Position numbers and translations under genes: made by a program. From an uncultured Desulfobacterium sp. (GTDB lineage Bacteria; Desulfobacterota; Desulfobacteria; Desulfobacterales; Desulfobacteraceae), in assembly GCA_937124525.1 (NCBI GenBank), contig CAKZLA010000533.1:1-6178 (forward strand): DNA of 6,178 nt, in the 5' to 3' direction. Of this stretch, positions 6,093-6,178 are shown in pieces (the stretch's first letter is position 1; every line of letters starts with the position of its first letter). The notes beneath the pieces are model-generated. The model was given only the letters and a program-made list of their open reading frames with translations, was not told the DNA's origin and searched no databases.

Positions 6093-6178
6093 TTAATCGA
6101 TATTTGGAATTCCTTTCTGTGTGACGTATTAAGAATTTGTGATAGTGTATCCACTAAACTCACCGTTCAAGGGTGCGA

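Noticed and set aside
6093..6178. Possible gene start or terminator after E1 beta
   Set aside because: Only a short GGAATTCC palindrome and AT-rich sequence; no hairpin with a T-run and no start with a ribosome site.

Overview
The window comes from a Gram-negative bacterium. One gene encodes an outer-membrane efflux lipoprotein with a clear lipobox, ribosome sites are Shine-Dalgarno type, coding regions look near half GC by eye, and the long spacer is very AT-rich. The mix of an efflux operon, a LysE exporter and a stand-alone short 2-oxoacid dehydrogenase E1 pair would suit a proteobacterium or Desulfobacterota member. No marker gene is present, so that placement is only inference.

Left part (1-2759, + strand): the 3' part of a YhhJ-type ABC-2 permease, cut by the left window edge, followed 84 bases later by a NodT/OprM-type outer-membrane factor. 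Together they look like the distal end of an export operon. The ATPase and membrane-fusion protein would lie upstream, outside the window. The outer-membrane factor has an unusually long N-terminus ahead of its lipoprotein signal.

Middle (2771-3751, - strand): a LysE/RhtB-family exporter converges on the efflux operon. Directly upstream of it on the same strand are two very short reading frames with good ribosome sites. One encodes 39 residues. The other seems to be a roughly 59-residue gene broken by a single-base shift, and its stop codon overlaps the exporter's start codon.

Spacer (3752-4114): AT-rich and apparently non-coding. It carries three abutting perfect palindromes (3854-3890), then a 140-base region bounded by a 19-bp inverted repeat (3882-4021) that resembles a small non-autonomous mobile element or a large regulatory hairpin. 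Weak promoter-like sequences follow.

Right part (4115-6092, + strand): two tightly linked genes for the alpha and beta chains of a thiamine-diphosphate 2-oxoacid/acetoin dehydrogenase E1. No E2 or E3 gene follows before the window ends, and I see nothing recognisable in the last 86 bases.
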